DNA from: Natrialbaceae archaeon AArc-T1-2
GTDB lineage: Archaea; Halobacteriota; Halobacteria; Halobacteriales; Natrialbaceae
Length of the DNA: 64,000 nucleotides
NCBI RefSeq assembly: GCF_030273315.1
Contig: NZ_CP127174.1
Location: 2,604,001 to 2,668,000 of the forward strand
Direction of reading: 5' to 3'
Positions within the stretch are counted from its first letter, which is position 1, and every line of letters begins with the position of its first letter. The notes under the pieces were generated by a model, which saw only the letters and a program-made list of their open reading frames with translations, was not told where the DNA came from and searched no databases. This document shows positions 41,155 through 49,606 of the stretch, in pieces. A program made the translations under genes and the position numbers.

Positions 41155-41598
41155 ATGCCGACGTACGAAACCGAACGCGACCTCCTGAACGCGGTCCGAG
41201 AGCGACTCGACGGCTGGCTCTATCGTGCACGAGCCGACGCTTTCGCGGAGCTGTTCGAGGACGAAGACGCCCTGCTGTCAGCAGACGAACTCCGGGTGCT
41301 CGACCGGATCGACTCAGAGTTGAGCCGCGAGCGCGGTCGTGGCGTGTGGGATACCGACGAATACGGGATCGTCTCGACCGGGACGATGAGCGGGGAGACA
41401 CCCCCACGCGTCGTCTGTACGACACACCCGCGGCTTCCGGAGCAGGGCCACCCTGGCGACGAACGACTCGACGAGGAGACGCGTCGCAAACTGAACGACG
41501 CACTCTGGCAGTACAGCCAGCGCGTCGTCGAACGCACACAACAGGAACTCGAGGAGTTCGTCTGGTCCGTCGACGTCGAGGCGTGGGAAACCCAGTGA
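41155..41598 (+). CDS. Acidic haloarchaeal protein of unknown function (second of pair)
   Basis: A 147-residue protein starting MPTYETERDLLNAVRERLDG, with RADAFAELFEDEDALLSADE and a C-terminal helix ERTQQELEEFVWSVDVEAW. I do not recognise a domain; it looks helical and cytosolic. The ATG is 5 nt after the upstream stop, so the two genes are co-expressed. It converges on the M24-like gene with no spacing between stops. Confidence 0.7.
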   Translation: MPTYETERDLLNAVRERLDGWLYRARADAFAELFEDEDALLSADELRVLDRIDSELSRERGRGVWDTDEYGIVSTGTMSGETPPRVVCTTHPRLPEQGHPGDERLDEETRRKLNDALWQYSQRVVERTQQELEEFVWSVDVEAWETQ

Positions 41599-42702
41599 TC
41601 ACTCGTCGGCGAGTTCGAGTACGGCTGGTCGCTCGAGTTCGAGGTCGGACTCGCCAACGGTCCGAACGGTCCGCGTGGGCCAGCGACCGGTGTCCGTCAG
41701 CGTCTCGAACCCGTCGTCTGTGACCAGTACAGTATCTTCGCTTTTTGCGCCCTGCACCGTCGGGTTCCAGGCGTAGGCCATCGGCGTCTCGACTGCGGCG
41801 TCGTGTCCCGGCGTCGCGATCCACTCCCGACCCGCGTAGCCGGCCGCACCGCCCTGGTGGTGGCGTTCCCACTCGTCGTCGTAGCCGACGGCGGCGTAGG
41901 CGTCTTGGATCGCCGCGAAGACGTCGCCGGCCGTGCCGTCTTGGTCGGCGGCCGATCGCGTCGCCGCGAGCGCCGTCGTCTCGACGCGGGCGGCGGCTTC
42001 GTGACGCTCCTCGAGCCACGCCGGCGGATCGAACGCGACCGTCCGGGTACAGCTCGCGTGACGTCCGCCGCGTCGAGCCGTCACCGAAACGAGCGCGTAC
42101 TCGCCGAGCTCGGCGTCGGTCGGCGTGTAGTGGCGGTACGTCTGGGCCCGCTCTGCGCCGCCGACGAGGACGACCGGAGCCTCGATCTCCCGTGCGGAGA
42201 GGGCAACGGCAATCGCGGAGGCGACCTCGTGTTCCGTATCCGCCGGCTGTAGCTCCCGGCAGACGGCCTCGACGGCCGCTGCGGTCTCCTGGCCGAGCCG
42301 TCGATACGCCTCGCGGTCGTCTTCGGTCAGGGGCTGGCGCAACGGCGTCGGATCGACGCGGTCGAACCCGGGGACGGCGACGTCGGCTGCGGCCGGCCCG
42401 TCGACCCGATCCGCGAGCGCCTCAAAGAGTGAGGACTCGTACCACGGGTAGGTCTCGAGGGCGACGTCTTCGTCCGCAAACGCCGGCAGTTCTTCTTCGG
42501 CGATGCGGTCGGCCTCGATCGTGTTCGTCAGGACGGTGACGTCGCTTCCGTCGTATCCGATCGCCGCGACGCCGACGGGGCTCTCCCGGTCGACGACGTT
42601 CGAGCCGCCGGAAAGCCACGCGAAGGCGTTCGGCCGCGCGAACCAGACCGACGACAGCCCTTCGCGCTCGAGGTAGGCCTCGAGTCGCTCGAGTTTCTCC
42701 AT
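41599..42702 (-). CDS. M24 (pita-bread fold) aminopeptidase-like protein, metal ligands apparently lost
   Basis: A 367-residue protein with the creatinase/prolidase layout: an N-terminal domain (SSVWFARPNAFAWLSGGSNV) and a C-terminal pita-bread domain. In metal-dependent M24 enzymes the first strands carry two Asp (VDFGAxxxGYHSDITRT-like). Here the segment reads LVSVTARRGGRHASCTRTV, with both Asp replaced. The later His (HHQGGAAGYAGRE) and Glu (NPTVQGAKSEDTVLV) regions are recognisable. It may work without metal, as creatinase does, or have lost peptidase activity. The start at 42702 is the family-like MEKLERLEAYLER; the open frame further upstream is antisense to ctaA. Confidence 0.8.
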   Translation of the reverse strand: MEKLERLEAYLEREGLSSVWFARPNAFAWLSGGSNVVDRESPVGVAAIGYDGSDVTVLTNTIEADRIAEEELPAFADEDVALETYPWYESSLFEALADRVDGPAAADVAVPGFDRVDPTPLRQPLTEDDREAYRRLGQETAAAVEAVCRELQPADTEHEVASAIAVALSAREIEAPVVLVGGAERAQTYRHYTPTDAELGEYALVSVTARRGGRHASCTRTVAFDPPAWLEERHEAAARVETTALAATRSAADQDGTAGDVFAAIQDAYAAVGYDDEWERHHQGGAAGYAGREWIATPGHDAAVETPMAYAWNPTVQGAKSEDTVLVTDDGFETLTDTGRWPTRTVRTVGESDLELERPAVLELADE

Positions 42703-42855
42703 GGGTGGTCGTCGCGTGGCTCGATCTTGAATGCGACGAAGCGGGGCCGGAGCTGACCGTCCGGTTCGAGACGGAGACGCCGGACCGACTCTCCAGTCAG
42801 GTGGGAACGACTCGGATGAGCTAAGTAGGCCCGCTCCCAAGCACGTCCCAGACAC

Positions 42856-43755
42856 GTGTCGTACGACAGCTACACCCCCGGCTCGTCCGACCGTTCGTTT
42901 ATCGACCGGCTTGGATTCTCCCACCTGCTCGCGACGACGATCGTGCTGATCACGGCGACGATCCTGCTCGGCGTCGCGACGCGAGCCTACGGCGCGGGAC
43001 TGGCCTGTGACGCTAACTGGCCGTTCTGTGACGCCGGGCCGTACAACCTGTTCCCGGCTAGCTTCCCGAGTTTCTGGGAGTGGATCCACCGGTTCGTCTC
43101 GATGTTCGCCGGCTTCGCGATCGTCGCCACCGCGATCGCCGCAATGCGCTCTTCGCGTATCGACCGCGTCGTGACCGGTGCGGTCGTCCTCGGGGCCGTC
43201 CTGACCCCGATTCAGGTCTATCTCGGTCGCGAGACCGTCCTCTCGTACAACCTCGAGGTGTTGAACTTGCACTTCTGGACGGCCGTGTTGATCTTCGTCC
43301 TGTTCGCCGTCGCGACCGTCCTCGTCTGGATGCCCCGGCTGACCGCCCGGCACGTCACCACCGCGCTCGCGGTCGGGCTCGTCGCGCTCCCGCTTCACGT
43401 CGGGCTCAGCTCGGCGGTGCTCGGTGACGTCACCCAGTACTCGCCGGCCACCCAGACGGCCCAGTACGCCGTGACGCTCGCGCTGTTCGGGGCGGTCATC
43501 GTCGCGACGATCGTCGGTCGTCGACGGCTGGACGACGCTCGCACCCTCGCCGTGGTGACTGCAACGCCGATTCTCGCCGTGCTCGTGGTCTTTTTCGGCC
43601 GCCACGCCGTGGTGACGTTCCCGTCGACGATCGCGTTTCAGAACGTCCTGTCCGCGTTTCATTTCCTCTCGGCCGCCGTCCTCTTCGTGGTCTTCGCCGT
43701 TGGCATCCGGCTGACCCGGACCGCCTCGACGGGCCGAGCTGCGACGCGGCTGTGA
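42856..43755 (+). CDS. ctaA: Heme A synthase (CtaA/Cox15 family)
   Basis: A 299-residue protein with eight hydrophobic helices. It has the family's loop Cys pair in YGAGLACDANWPFCDAG, and heme-ligand histidines in WEWIHRFVSMFAGFAI, VLNLHFWTAVLIFV, ALPLHVGLS and SAFHFLSAAVLF. It oxidises heme O to heme A for aa3-type terminal oxidases. It starts with GTG at 42856 (MSYDSYTPGSSDRSFI). The gene converges on tmk, and a palindromic element (43766-43849) fills the gap. Confidence 0.92.
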   Translation: MSYDSYTPGSSDRSFIDRLGFSHLLATTIVLITATILLGVATRAYGAGLACDANWPFCDAGPYNLFPASFPSFWEWIHRFVSMFAGFAIVATAIAAMRSSRIDRVVTGAVVLGAVLTPIQVYLGRETVLSYNLEVLNLHFWTAVLIFVLFAVATVLVWMPRLTARHVTTALAVGLVALPLHVGLSSAVLGDVTQYSPATQTAQYAVTLALFGAVIVATIVGRRRLDDARTLAVVTATPILAVLVVFFGRHAVVTFPSTIAFQNVLSAFHFLSAAVLFVVFAVGIRLTRTASTGRAATRL

Positions 43756-43765
43756 GCCGGCCGGC

Positions 43766-43849
43766 TCATACTATCGGACGTACCTGTGTGACGATGCTCG
43801 CCACCTCGGGGCGGCGAGCATCGTTCACGACGTACGTCCGGCAGTATCA
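43766..43849. repeat. Palindromic element A (TCATAC family), overlapping the tmk stop
   Basis: Arms of 37 nt (43766-43802 and 43813-43849) with few mismatches around a 10-nt loop. The inner 12 bp (ACGATGCTCGCC with GGCGAGCATCGT) and the outer CGGACGTAC with GTACGTCCG are exact. The ends are TCATAC and GTATCA, the last TCA being the complement of the tmk stop codon. Sister elements lie at 45492-45604 and 61030-61115. Confidence 0.8.
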
Positions 43850-44428
43850 CTCGAGTCTCGTTTCGAGCACCGTCTCGACGCGTTCGCGAACCGTCTCCGG
43901 AGACTGCGTCGCGTCGACGCGGACGAACCGATCCGGCTCCGCCTCGAGCAAGCGCTCGTAGTTGTCCCGGACAGCGGAGAGATACTCGACGCGTTCGAAC
44001 TTGTTCGTCGCGCCAGCGCGGGCGGCCCCCGTCTCGGGATCGACGTCGAAGTAGATCGTCAGGTCGGGTTCGATCGTGAACGGTCGGTGGACGTCACGGA
44101 CGTACGCCATCGGCTCCTCGAGGTCGTCCGCGAGCGTCGCCCCCTGGTAGGCGTACCGCGAGTCCGAGTACCGATCCGAGATCACGAGGTCGCCGGACTC
44201 GAGGGCGGGTTCGACCACCCGCGAGAGGTGGTCGGCGTGGTCGGCGGTGTACAAGAAGAGTTCGGCGAGCGGGTCGGCGTCGTCGTCGCCGATCGACCGA
44301 TAGACGGCGTCGCCGTACCACGAGTTCGTCGGCTCGCGGGTGAACGTCGCGTCCGGGTACCGCTCCTGTAACGCCTCCCAGACCGTCGTCTTCCCGCTGC
44401 CGTCGATTCCCTCGAGCGTGACGAGCAT
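43847..44428 (-). CDS. tmk: Thymidylate kinase
   Basis: A 193-residue P-loop kinase. [14 protein letters not shown] at 2-15 is the Walker [10 protein letters not shown] the dTMP-binding DR(E)P region, and [14 protein letters not shown] the conserved D-R-Y segment. It phosphorylates dTMP to dTDP for DNA synthesis. Its TGA stop (complement at 43847-43849) is the last triplet of palindromic element A. It is divergent from the NDUFA9-like gene. Confidence 0.93.
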   Translation of the reverse strand: MLVTLEGIDGSGKTTVWEALQERYPDATFTREPTNSWYGDAVYRSIGDDDADPLAELFLYTADHADHLSRVVEPALESGDLVISDRYSDSRYAYQGATLADDLEEPMAYVRDVHRPFTIEPDLTIYFDVDPETGAARAGATNKFERVEYLSAVRDNYERLLEAEPDRFVRVDATQSPETVRERVETVLETRLE

Positions 44429-44535
44429 ACCGAAACTCGCGGCGATGGCTACTACAATCTGTCGAGAGTCCTCCCAATTCCGAGCCCGTACAGCGTAGCC
44501 CGGTAGCTTTTATCGTTCCGAGACGTAGCTGGCGT

Positions 44536-45447
44536 ATGAAAGTCCTCGTCGCGGGCGGCACCGGTTTCATCGGCAAGAACCTCTGTGCGGAACTGGTCGA
44601 ACGCGACCACGAGGTGACGGCACTCGCGCGCGATCCCGCCGGGGCGGATCTGCCCGCGGGCGTCGAGACCGCGATGGGCGATGTAAGCGCTTACGACTCG
44701 ATCACGGGACCCGTCGCCGACCACGACGCTGTGGTCAACCTCGTGGCGCTCTCGCCGCTGTTTCAACCACCCAGCGGCACCAGTCACGAGGAGGTCCACC
44801 TCCGGGGGACCGAACACCTGATCAGGGCCGCCGAGGAGGGCGGCGTCGACCGATTCCTCCAGATGAGCGGGCTCGACGCGCACCCGGACGCCGACACGGC
44901 CCACCTTCGGGCCAAAGGCCGCGCCGAACGGGTCGTGACCGACTCCGATCTCGCGTGGACGATCTTTCGTCCCTCCGTCGTCTTCGGCGACGGCGGCGAG
45001 TTCGTCCCCTTCACGAAGAAGCTGACAACGCCGTACGTCACCGGCCTCCCCGGCGGTGGCACGACGCGGTTTCAGCCCATCTACGTCGGCGACCTCGTCC
45101 CGATGCTCGCAGACGCCCTCGAGGACGACGTCCACGTCGGCGAGAGCTACGAGGTCGGCGGCCCCGCGGTCTACACCCTCGCGGAGGTGACCGAACTCGC
45201 TTACGAGGCCGACGGAAAGTCCGTGACGGTGCTTCCGATCCCGACGCCGGTTGCGAAACTCGGGCTGACGGCCGCCGGGCCGATACCGCTGATCCCGTTC
45301 GGGCCGGACCAGGCGCGCGCACTCGAGTTCGACAACACCGTCGTCGACAACGACGTGACCGCCTTCGGCTACGAGGAAGCCGAGTTGACGACCCTCGAGG
45401 CGTATCTCGGCCTCGAGTCGGGAGAGACGGCGACGCTCGAGGCCTGA
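44536..45447 (+). CDS. NAD(P)-binding NDUFA9/epimerase-like protein
   Basis: A 303-residue atypical SDR. KVLVAGGTGFIGKNLCAELV gives the dinucleotide loop at 7-13, and VEMAMGDV-like and VVNLVALSPLFQP segments follow. RFLQMSGLDAHPDADTAHLR with K near AKGRAE, and TIFRPSVVFGDGGEFVPFTK, are typical of the NDUFA9 subgroup, which binds NADPH without being a normal dehydrogenase. The substrate or partner is unknown. It resembles the protein encoded at 17607-18524 in overall plan. An inverted-repeat element follows. Confidence 0.85.
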   Translation: MKVLVAGGTGFIGKNLCAELVERDHEVTALARDPAGADLPAGVETAMGDVSAYDSITGPVADHDAVVNLVALSPLFQPPSGTSHEEVHLRGTEHLIRAAEEGGVDRFLQMSGLDAHPDADTAHLRAKGRAERVVTDSDLAWTIFRPSVVFGDGGEFVPFTKKLTTPYVTGLPGGGTTRFQPIYVGDLVPMLADALEDDVHVGESYEVGGPAVYTLAEVTELAYEADGKSVTVLPIPTPVAKLGLTAAGPIPLIPFGPDQARALEFDNTVVDNDVTAFGYEEAELTTLEAYLGLESGETATLEA

Positions 45448-45491
45448 CCCGGTGTACGAGATACGGCATAGAAACACGACCACAAGTCGGG

Positions 45492-45604
45492 TCATACTGT
45501 CGGTCATACCGACGTGAACACGGCTGGTGACGGCACGGCCAGACACACGTTCAACGGCCGGATCACCCGGACTCCAGTTCACCGGTCCATGACCGACAGT
45601 ATGA
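45492..45604. repeat. Palindromic element B (TCATAC family)
   Basis: TCATACTGTCGGTCAT (45492-45507) is exactly complementary to ATGACCGACAGTATGA (45589-45604). A second complementary block, GTGAAC with GTTCAC, sits at the same offset on each side. The total of 113 bp is longer than the sister elements A and C, mainly because the interior is expanded. It lies between the NDUFA9-like and Dna2-like genes. Confidence 0.8.
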
Positions 45605-45674
45605 GCGATCGGAACCGTCAGTGAGGAGACCGCGACCGATAGCGTTTTTCGGGGACCGTTCGACTAGCACAGCC

Positions 45675-48380
45675 GTGAACGTACGCGGCACCGTCGCGGG
45701 AGAGGTCGACGCCCGGACCGTTACGACGAGCTACGGCGAGAGCGAACTCGCGGAGGTCCCGCTGGCGCTCGCGTCAGTCGACGGCGAGGACGTCGACCGC
45801 GAGGAGTCGACGCCGGTGACGGTGACCTGCTGGGGAAAGTGGGTCGAGTCCGCGGAACTGCTCGAGCCCGGGATGGAGCTTCTGGTTACCGACGCCGAGG
45901 TCGAGGAGTACCGCGGCGAGATCCAGTACTCGACGACCGGGGAGTCCTACGTCGTCGTCGAGCCGACCTACCTCGTAAACGTCACCGCCGTCCGGGACTG
46001 GGTCGAGTGCCCCCGGCTCTACTACCTGAACAAACTCTCCGGGATCCCGCTCAACTATCCCGTTCTGAAAGGGACGCTCGTCCACGAGGTCTTCGGCGAT
46101 TTATTGCGGGGGCGAGAGCTCGAGGCCGCCATCGACGAGCGGGTCGAGGAACACGGCCTCGAGCTCGGCCTGCTCGGGGAGTCGCCCGCGACAGTTCGAG
46201 AGGACGTCAGGGACAACGCGGCAGCGATCGAGGGCTGGCTCGAGCAGGGCCGCCTGACGGAGGACGATAGCTGGCGCTCCGAACAGATGTTGATCAGCGA
46301 GACATTCGGCATCAAGGGTCGGGCCGACGCCGTTCGCCGGGGCTCGCCGGTCGAGTTGAAAACCGGAAAGAACCTGCGAAAAGAGCCCCGCTTCAAGGAC
46401 AAGGTCCAGGCCGCCTGTTACGCGCTCCTCCTCGAGGAACACGGCGATCGGGTCGATACGGGAACCCTGCTGTACACGAAAAACTCCGCGCTCGATCGTA
46501 ACGAGGAGACCGGCGATCTCACGCCCGCAAAGGAGTTCTCGATGGGTGAGGGGCTGTTGAAGTACGTGTTGCGACTGCGAAACGAGATCGCGGCGATGGA
46601 ATCGAACGAGACGGTACCGTCGGGCCACGAAGCCGACGCGACGTGTGAGTACTGTTTCGAACGCGAGACCTGCATGGTCGTCTCGGGCCGGCTCGACCAG
46701 GAGTCGAAAGCCGGCCAGGTCGGGACCCCGCTGCCAGAGGCCGAACGCGACCACTTCGAGCGGTTCTACCGGGCGATCGAGGAGGAACGCCGGGAGGTCC
46801 ACCACGAGTACGCCAAGCTCTGGGAACAGGACGCCGACGAGCGGGCCGACGACGACCGGGCGCTGATCGACCTCGAGTTTCTCGACAGACGCGAACTCGA
46901 GGGCGGGCGCTGGGAGCTGCGGGCCCGGCGGACGACTGCGACGAGTTCGAAACTCCGGGAGGGTGACCTGGTGCTTGCGAGTGACGGCCACCCGGTCCGG
47001 GGCGAGGCGGAACTCGCACGGATCGAGCGACTAGATGAGAACGAGGTCGTCCTCACGGCCGACGAACCCGTCGACGTGACCCGCCTCGACGTCTATCCGT
47101 CCGAACTCTCGACTGACCGGCTGCTCGTTGCCCTCCACGACGCCCTGCTGAAAGGCGACGAGCGTCGCCGGGACGTTCTCTTCGGTCGCGCCGATCCCGA
47201 GTTCGACGCCGTCGAGGAGACGTTCATCGACAACAACGACGCCCAGAACGAGGCCGTCCGCAAGGCGGTGGGCGCACGCGACTTCGCGGCGATCCACGGG
47301 CCACCCGGAACCGGAAAGACCTACACGATCGCCCGCGCCGTCCGTGCGATGGTCGAACGCGGCGAGCGGGTCCTGCTGTCTGCGTTCACCAACCGCGCCG
47401 TCGACAACATGCTCGAGGCCTTACTCGAGCAGGGACTCGACACCGACCGCCTCGTCCGGGTCGGCACCGAAAGCGGCGTCCGCCCGGACATGCAGGCCTA
47501 TCGCCTCGAGCGGACGGGCGATCCCGACGAGCGACTGGCCGAACTCGAGAGCGCACAGGTCGTCGCGGCGACGACGGCGACCTGTGGCTCGCGGGTGATG
47601 AAAGAGCAGGCCTTCGACGTCGCGCTGGTCGACGAGGCCGCCCAGCTGACCGAACCGGGCACGTACGCGGCGATAAACCTCGCCGACCGGTTCGTCCTCG
47701 TCGGCGACCACGAACAGCTGCCGCCGGTCGTCCGCGCCGAAAACGAGCTCGCCGAATCGCTGTTCGAACGGCTGGTCGAGTCCCATCCCGACGCCGGCGT
47801 CATGCTCGATCGTCAGTACCGGATGAACCAGCGCATCCAGGCGTTCGCCTCCCGGGAGTTCTACGACGGACGGCTCCGTCCGGCGACGCCCGACGTGGCC
47901 GGACGAACGCTCGACGACCTCGAGGGCGTCTCGCGGTCGGCACTCCCCGAGGAGCTGGCCGACCCCGTCTCGTTCGTCGACGTCCCGGGCGACGACGGCC
48001 AGTACACCGACAGCGAGGAGGCCGCACGGATCGCCGAACTGATCGAGGCCTACGAGGCAGCGGGGCTGTCCCGGTCGGAGATCGGCGTCATCGCCCCGTT
48101 TCGCGCACAGGTGTCCGAAATCTCCGGTCGCGTCCCCGACGACGTCGTCGTCGACACCGTCGACCGATTCCAGGGCTCGAGCGAGGAGCTCATCGTCGTC
48201 TCGTTCGTCGCCAGCGGCGATCTGGAGGGGCCGATCTTCGAGGATTATCGGCGAATCAACGTCGCGCTCACCCGGTCGAAACGGGCGCTCGTGCTCGTCG
48301 GGGACGCCGAGGCGCTCGAAACGGATCCAGTTTACCGGCGGCTGCTCGAGTGGGCTCGAACGGGACACACCGCCCGATAG
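45675..48380 (+). CDS. Dna2-like nuclease-helicase (OB + Cas4-type nuclease + SF1 helicase)
   Basis: A 901-residue protein from a GTG at 45675 (a GTG at 45621 would add 18 residues with no family character). The first 100 residues look like an OB fold. A PD-(D/E)XK nuclease domain follows, with GRADAVRRGSPVELKTGK as its core, flanked by Cys112 (WVECPRLYYLNK) and Cys324/327/333 (CEYCFERETC), the four-Cys Fe-S staple of Dna2/Cas4/AddB nucleases. The C-terminal SF1 helicase has Walker A GPPGTGKT at 542-549, VALVDEAAQL, QYRMNQRI, VDTVDRFQGSSEELIVVS and NVALTRSKRAL. It probably acts in end resection or replication repair. Confidence 0.9.
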   Translation: MNVRGTVAGEVDARTVTTSYGESELAEVPLALASVDGEDVDREESTPVTVTCWGKWVESAELLEPGMELLVTDAEVEEYRGEIQYSTTGESYVVVEPTYLVNVTAVRDWVECPRLYYLNKLSGIPLNYPVLKGTLVHEVFGDLLRGRELEAAIDERVEEHGLELGLLGESPATVREDVRDNAAAIEGWLEQGRLTEDDSWRSEQMLISETFGIKGRADAVRRGSPVELKTGKNLRKEPRFKDKVQAACYALLLEEHGDRVDTGTLLYTKNSALDRNEETGDLTPAKEFSMGEGLLKYVLRLRNEIAAMESNETVPSGHEADATCEYCFERETCMVVSGRLDQESKAGQVGTPLPEAERDHFERFYRAIEEERREVHHEYAKLWEQDADERADDDRALIDLEFLDRRELEGGRWELRARRTTATSSKLREGDLVLASDGHPVRGEAELARIERLDENEVVLTADEPVDVTRLDVYPSELSTDRLLVALHDALLKGDERRRDVLFGRADPEFDAVEETFIDNNDAQNEAVRKAVGARDFAAIHGPPGTGKTYTIARAVRAMVERGERVLLSAFTNRAVDNMLEALLEQGLDTDRLVRVGTESGVRPDMQAYRLERTGDPDERLAELESAQVVAATTATCGSRVMKEQAFDVALVDEAAQLTEPGTYAAINLADRFVLVGDHEQLPPVVRAENELAESLFERLVESHPDAGVMLDRQYRMNQRIQAFASREFYDGRLRPATPDVAGRTLDDLEGVSRSALPEELADPVSFVDVPGDDGQYTDSEEAARIAELIEAYEAAGLSRSEIGVIAPFRAQVSEISGRVPDDVVVDTVDRFQGSSEELIVVSFVASGDLEGPIFEDYRRINVALTRSKRALVLVGDAEALETDPVYRRLLEWARTGHTAR

Positions 48381-48424
48381 CGGCCGGAACCGGTCGTACG
48401 ACGCCGACTCGTGGAATCGTTACG

Positions 48425-49504
48425 TTACGCCCCGTCGCCGCCGTCGATCTGTACGGCACGTTCGGTCTCGCTCGAGCGATAGATCGCATCGACGACGCGT
48501 TGCACTGCGAGGGCGTGTTCGACGCTTTCGCCGACGTCCCGGTCGGTCGCGATCGCGTCGAAGAACGCACGCTGTTCGTCGGTGTGGGTGTCGTTTCCAC
48601 GCGTCGTGACGGACGTATCCTCGAGGTGGTCGGGACCGGTCGTACTCGCGGAGTAGATCGAGAGGTCGTTCTCGAGGAGGTCGAACCGGGCGGCGGCTTC
48701 GGTGCCTCGGACGACGAACTCGTGGTTCGACGGCCGGTTCGTCGCCCACGCGACGTCGAGCGCGATCGTCCGACTCCCGTCACACCGGATGAACGCGCTC
48801 GCGGAGTCGTCGACGTCGAAGTTTCCCGGCCCGGCGTCGTCTCCCCACATCTCGATGTAGGCGTAGTCGTCACGGCGGCCGAACTCCGATCTGGTGACGC
48901 CGTTTATCTCGACGATGTCGGGATACGCGAGCAGGTACAGCGCGAGGTCGATCGCGTGGACGCCGAGATCGATGAGCGCACCGCCGCCAGCGATCGCCCG
49001 TCTGGTGAACCACGAACCGCGGCCGGGGACTCCGCGTCGACGGACGTAGTTCGCCTCCACGTGGGCTACGTCTCCGAACTCGCCGCGTTCGATGCGGTTT
49101 TTGACGATCTGGACGGTGTTCGCAAAGCGGTTGTTGAATCCGATCATACAGTAGCTGTCGGCCTCGTCGGCGGCCGCAGCGATCCGTTCGCCGCTCTCTA
49201 AGGTGTGTGCGAGGGGTTTCTCGAGCAGGACGTGGATGTCTCGTTCGAGGGCGGCGACGGCGTACTCCTCGTGGAACTTGTTCGGAGTGGTGATGACGAC
49301 GGCGTCGACGACGTCGAACAGTTCCTGGTGATCCTCGTAGACGTCGACGTCGTACCGTCTGGCAAAGCGTCTGCGCGCATCGGCCGAGACGTCCATGCCG
49401 CCGGAAAGCGGGACGCCGAGCTCGAGCAGACGCTCGGCGTGGTACTGGCCGATGTTGCCGAGCCCGACGATGCCGGTTCTGATCTCGGTTCGGTCGGTCG
49501 TCAT
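48425..49504 (-). CDS. Gfo/Idh/MocA family oxidoreductase
   Basis: A 359-residue NAD(P)-dependent sugar dehydrogenase-type protein. GIVGLGNIGQYHAERLLELG at 13-32 is the Rossmann loop, IHVLLEKPLAHTLES holds the family's Glu-Lys-Pro, and GGGALIDLGVHAIDLALYLL contains the catalytic D-x-G-x-H-x2-D. It likely oxidises a sugar or cyclitol imported by the ABC transporter encoded directly upstream on the same strand (102-nt gap). Substrate not readable. Confidence 0.9.
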   Translation of the reverse strand: MTTDRTEIRTGIVGLGNIGQYHAERLLELGVPLSGGMDVSADARRRFARRYDVDVYEDHQELFDVVDAVVITTPNKFHEEYAVAALERDIHVLLEKPLAHTLESGERIAAAADEADSYCMIGFNNRFANTVQIVKNRIERGEFGDVAHVEANYVRRRGVPGRGSWFTRRAIAGGGALIDLGVHAIDLALYLLAYPDIVEINGVTRSEFGRRDDYAYIEMWGDDAGPGNFDVDDSASAFIRCDGSRTIALDVAWATNRPSNHEFVVRGTEAAARFDLLENDLSIYSASTTGPDHLEDTSVTTRGNDTHTDEQRAFFDAIATDRDVGESVEHALAVQRVVDAIYRSSETERAVQIDGGDGA

Positions 49505-49606
49505 CTGTATCGTGTCCGGGAAATCTCGAGGCGATTCTCGCGGTCGTTCGGTGCTTCGGGCTGGAACGCCTTCGGTCCGTCGACAACTGTCGTCGTTTCG
49601 AACCGT

